From Bacillaceae bacterium (lineage in GTDB: Bacteria; Bacillota; Bacilli; Bacillales_A; Planococcaceae): a DNA stretch of 9,534 nt. The translations under genes and the position numbers were made by a program. Below are positions 7,886-9,534 of the stretch, piece by piece (the stretch's first letter is position 1; each line of letters begins with the position of its first letter). A model generated the notes under the pieces. It ran no database searches, was not told the DNA's origin, and saw only the letters and a program-made list of their open reading frames with translations. The stretch is from contig JASLGI010000159.1 in NCBI GenBank assembly GCA_030149685.1, positions 1-9,534 on the forward strand, in the 5' to 3' direction.

Positions 7886-7914
7886 GAAAGAATATCGAAA
7901 AGGAGGTATTCTTT

Positions 7915-8436
7915 ATGCAGTCACTCACTCCCGATCACTCTCAATTTATACGTATTGGTCGTGTCACTTATCATAAAGCAACAAATGGTAAAAGCCCTCA
8001 AATGATCAAAGGGCGACTTCAACTTTTTCAAGAACAATTATATTTTTCAATCGATCAATCGAGCGATACATTGCAACAATGGCATCAGTTTAAAAATGAT
8101 TGGCCGTCGATTAGTACGATTCCTTTCACAACTACTTTATTTTATCAAATGTTTCAACAAATTGCTGAAGAAAAATGGCTCCATCGAGCAACAAGTATGG
8201 AAGATATGACTATTTTATTCAATTTACAATTCCAGTTACCTGTTTTCTTATCTACCGAACAACAGATCGATTTACAAAATATGATTGAATCGATTCCAGA
8301 AGGTCAACAAACAGTATATCAATACTTTTTCTTTCCACAATCGATGGAATTGTCTGACGCTCAAGAACAACTTGAACGCGCAGCACAATTTTTTGACCAT
8401 ATCCATGGCGGACAATATACGATTGACTGGCTTTAA
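7915..8436 (+). CDS. Uncharacterised 173-residue cytoplasmic protein
   Basis: I do not recognise this protein. It has no signal peptide, membrane helix, cysteine pair or nucleotide-binding motif that I can see. It is rich in Gln, Phe and Ile and contains several aromatic clusters (YFSID near 42-46, YQYFFFPQ near 138-145). It appears to be a mixed alpha/beta soluble protein with an acidic helical C-terminal part (SDAQEQLERAAQFFDHIHGG) ending in TIDWL. The evidence that it is real is a very strong ribosome binding site (AAAAGGAGGT, 7898-7907, 7 bases before ATG), a long frame with codon use like its neighbours, and a plausible promoter. It is divergent from queG, with 53 bases between the start codons, and converges on the rRNA/tRNA operon. 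The context gives no functional clue beyond possible shared control with queG. Confidence 0.8.
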   Translation: MQSLTPDHSQFIRIGRVTYHKATNGKSPQMIKGRLQLFQEQLYFSIDQSSDTLQQWHQFKNDWPSISTIPFTTTLFYQMFQQIAEEKWLHRATSMEDMTILFNLQFQLPVFLSTEQQIDLQNMIESIPEGQQTVYQYFFFPQSMELSDAQEQLERAAQFFDHIHGGQYTIDWL

Positions 8437-8604
8437 TTCTTTACTTCGCTTGAACTACTAGGCTAAATCCTAGTGGATTCCTAAGTACAAGTTCTATCCA
8501 ATCACACCGTGTTTTTTGGTAATTTCAGTAGAATTATTTTACAAGTAGTATAAGTAACGTAAGTAAGAAGACGATACAAGACTACATTAAAATACAAGAA
8601 TAAC
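8437..8604. other. AT-rich intergenic stretch without a recognisable gene
   Basis: No open frame, RNA gene or clear promoter is visible here. It contains a 6-bp hairpin (ACTAGG 8457-8462 with CCTAGT 8469-8474) that lacks a T-run, and a short GTAAGTAA-like repetition near 8545-8565. No convincing plus-strand terminator for the preceding gene was found. Confidence 0.5.
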
Positions 8605-8648
8605 ATGTGCTTACAGCCCCTACCCTAAAGGATAGGGGAGATGCACAT
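8605..8648. repeat. GC-rich imperfect foldback, possible end of an IS200/IS605-type element
   Basis: The outer arms ATGTGC (8605-8610) and GCACAT (8643-8648) are perfectly complementary. The inner arms CCCCTA-C-CC (8617-8625) and GG-A-TAGGGG (8630-8638) pair with one mismatch around a TAAA loop. On the plus strand the inner hairpin is preceded by TTACAG and followed by AGATGCAC. It lies beyond the rRNA operon terminator and has no T-run fitting a terminator on either strand. GC-rich hairpins of this look close to an element boundary are typical of IS200/IS605 and TnpB-type transposon ends, but no transposase or TnpB gene is adjacent. It may also be an ordinary intergenic repeat. Confidence 0.45.
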
Positions 8649-8660
8649 TTAAAAAAATGC

Positions 8661-8695
8661 AATAAAAAAACTGTCTAGTCGATGACTAAACAGTT
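8661..8695 (-). terminator. Rho-independent terminator of the rRNA-tRNA operon
   Basis: On the minus strand AACTGTTTAGTC pairs with GACTAGACAGTT (8684-8695 with 8669-8680). This is a 12-bp stem with one wobble pair and a 3-base loop, followed by a T-run (8664-8668, extending the two stem Ts). It lies just after tRNA-Cys. Confidence 0.9.
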
Positions 8696-8701
8696 AAATG
8701 A

Positions 8702-8772
8702 AGGCGGCAACCGGAATTGAACCGGTGATAAGGGTGTTGCAGACCCGTGCCTTACCGCTTGGCTATGCCGCC
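8702..8772 (-). tRNA. tRNA-Cys (GCA)
   Basis: A 71-base cloverleaf has acceptor arm GGCGGCA/TGCCGCC with discriminator U73 (as expected for Cys), anticodon loop CTGCAAC (anticodon GCA) and T-arm GGTTCAATTCC. The 3' CCA is not encoded. It is the last tRNA before the terminator. Confidence 0.95.
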
Positions 8773-8776
8773 ATAA

Positions 8777-8851
8777 TGGAGCGGAAGACGGGGTTCGAAC
8801 CCGCGACCCCAACCTTGGCAAGGTTGTATTCTACCACTGAACTACTTCCGC
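8777..8851 (-). tRNA. tRNA-Gly (GCC)
   Basis: A 75-base tRNA has acceptor arm GCGGAAG/CTTCCGC, anticodon loop TTGCCAA (anticodon GCC) and T-loop GGGTTCGAACCC. The CCA end is encoded. Confidence 0.96.
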
Positions 8852-8857
8852 TTATTA

Positions 8858-8939
8858 TGCGGGTGAAGGGAGTCGAACCCCCACGCCCGAAGGCATTAGA
8901 TCCTAAGTCTAACGTGTCTGCCAGTTCCACCACACCCGC
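8858..8939 (-). tRNA. tRNA-Leu (UAG)
   Basis: An 82-base class II tRNA has a long variable arm (TGCCTTCGGGCGT). The acceptor arm is GCGGGTG/CACCCGC with discriminator A73, and the anticodon loop CTTAGGA gives UAG (reads CUN). The CCA end is not encoded. Confidence 0.95.
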
Positions 8940-8956
8940 TCAGTGAAAAAATAAAA

Positions 8957-9032
8957 TGGTGAGCCATACAGGATTCGAACCTGTGACCCTCTGATTAAAA
9001 GTCAGATGCTCTACCGACTGAGCTAATGGCTC
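8957..9032 (-). tRNA. tRNA-Lys (UUU)
   Basis: A 76-base tRNA has acceptor arm GAGCCAT/ATGGCTC, anticodon loop CTTTTAA (anticodon UUU), T-loop GGTTCGAATCC and encoded CCA. Confidence 0.96.
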
Positions 9033-9037
9033 TAAAA

Positions 9038-9113
<76 letters not shown>

Positions 9114-9120
9114 TGAAATA

Positions 9121-9196
9121 TGGTGGAGGATGACGGGTTCGAACCGCCGACCCCCTGCTTGTAAGGCAGGTGCTCTCCCAGCTGAGCTAATCCTCC
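9121..9196 (-). tRNA. tRNA-Val (UAC)
   Basis: A 76-base tRNA has acceptor arm GGAGGAT/ATCCTCC, anticodon loop CTTACAA (anticodon UAC), T-loop GGTTCGAACC and encoded CCA. It is the first tRNA after 5S, only 6 bases away, so both ends must be released by processing. Confidence 0.96.
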
Positions 9197-9202
9197 AGAT
9201 AT

Positions 9203-9319
9203 GCCTAGCGACGTCCTACTCTCACAGGGGGAAACCCCCAATTACCATCGGCGCTAAAGAGCTTAACTACTGTGTTCGGTATGGGAACAGGTGTGACCTC
9301 TTTGCCATCATCACTAGAC
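9203..9319 (-). rRNA. rrf: 5S ribosomal RNA
   Basis: The 117-base span has the 5S landmarks: AAAGAGGTCACACCTGTTCCC, CCGAACACAGTAGTTAAGCTC, GCGCCGATGGTA, and GGGGGTTTCCCCC followed by TGAGAGTAGGACGTCGC. The ends pair (GTCTAGTGA with TCGCTAGGC), which sets the boundaries within a base or two. The loop-A/stem region reads GTGATGATGGC rather than the GGCGATAGCG of B. subtilis, so the organism is a relative and not that species. Confidence 0.96.
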
Positions 9320-9339
9320 TATTTTTAAAGACAATACTT

Positions 9340-9367
9340 ATTATAACAAGTATCTCTTATTTTTCAA
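9340..9367 (-). promoter_or_regulatory. Near-consensus promoter in the 23S-5S spacer
   Basis: The minus strand carries TTGAAA (9367-9362), a 16-base spacer and a perfect TATAAT (9345-9340). Transcription would begin near 9333, about 14 bases before mature 5S. It would drive 5S and the six tRNAs without 16S and 23S. The spacer is otherwise AT-rich, so the match could be partly compositional. Confidence 0.6.
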
Positions 9368-9434
9368 GTGCTTTTTTTCTTTTTTTGAAAATAGTTCACT
9401 CAAAACTGAATACAACAACCATTGATTAATTTTT

Positions 9435-9534
9435 GTGGTTAAGTCCTCGATCGATTAGTATCTCTCAGCTCCATATGTCGCCATACTTCCACCCGAGACC
9501 TATCTACCTCATCATCTTTGAGGGATCTTACTTA
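9435..9534 (-). rRNA. rrl: 23S ribosomal RNA, 3' end only
   Basis: The minus strand reads the 23S 3' terminal region, ending in ATCGAGGACTTAACCAC as in other Bacillales. About 100 bases are in the window; the rest lies to the right. The exact mature 3' end is estimated from the conserved ending. The spacer to 5S (9320-9434) contains the promoter at 9340-9367 and a Bacillus-type CAGTTTTGAGTGAAC segment. Confidence 0.92.

Noticed and set aside
8494..8535. Minus-strand stretch reading STEITKKHGVIG before a stop, faintly like a TnpB segment
   Set aside because: Only about a dozen residues, with stops on both sides, no other TnpB motif nearby and the wrong orientation relative to the foldback; chance is a sufficient explanation.
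8698..8946. Open frame on the plus strand reading like a small protein (TGIEPVIRVLQTRALPLGY and similar)
   Set aside because: It lies entirely over tRNA-Cys, tRNA-Gly and tRNA-Leu in antisense; such peptides are a well-known misannotation over tRNA genes.
9130..9429. Plus-strand open frame of 99 codons
   Set aside because: It runs antisense through tRNA-Val, 5S and the spacer; it is explained by the RNA genes and lacks a ribosome binding site.

Overview
The window looks like chromosomal DNA of a low-GC Gram-positive bacterium of the order Bacillales. The proteins resemble Bacillus subtilis YheB, YhdP/MpfA, YfmS, QueG and TrmL. Shine-Dalgarno sequences are strong (AAGGAGG type), TTG and GTG starts are common, and the 5S rRNA is followed by the tRNA order Val-Thr-Lys-Leu-Gly usual in Bacillus-like rRNA operons. 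I cannot fix the genus from the sequence.

Layout. Positions 1-2295 (minus strand) hold a two-gene unit: an MFS transporter followed by a DUF445/UPF0754 membrane protein (YheB) whose 3' end lies outside the window. Positions 2400-5118 (plus strand) hold a tightly packed three-gene operon with a good sigma-A-like promoter and a clear terminator: a CNNM/CorC-family membrane protein, a membrane-anchored thioredoxin-like protein and an RluA-family pseudouridine synthase. It converges with a minus-strand group at 5141-7861, transcribed in the order queG, trmL, soluble methyl-accepting chemotaxis protein, and ending in a hairpin terminator. queG and trmL overlap by four bases, and both products act on the wobble base of tRNAs. 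Divergent from queG is an unrecognised 173-residue protein with a very strong ribosome binding site (7915-8436).

After about 230 bases without a gene, which contain a striking GC-rich foldback, comes the distal end of an rRNA operon on the minus strand. In transcription order it holds the 23S 3' end (partial), 5S, tRNA-Val, tRNA-Thr, tRNA-Lys, tRNA-Leu, tRNA-Gly, tRNA-Cys and a strong intrinsic terminator. A near-consensus promoter sits in the 23S-5S spacer and could transcribe 5S and the six tRNAs independently of the main rRNA promoters.

Most of the window is ordinary housekeeping sequence. I found no phage, CRISPR, toxin-antitoxin or defence genes. The points most worth a second look are the internal 23S-5S promoter, the foldback at 8605-8648 (possibly the end of an IS200/IS605-type element), the unrecognised protein, and an orphan Shine-Dalgarno sequence in the leader of the CNNM gene.
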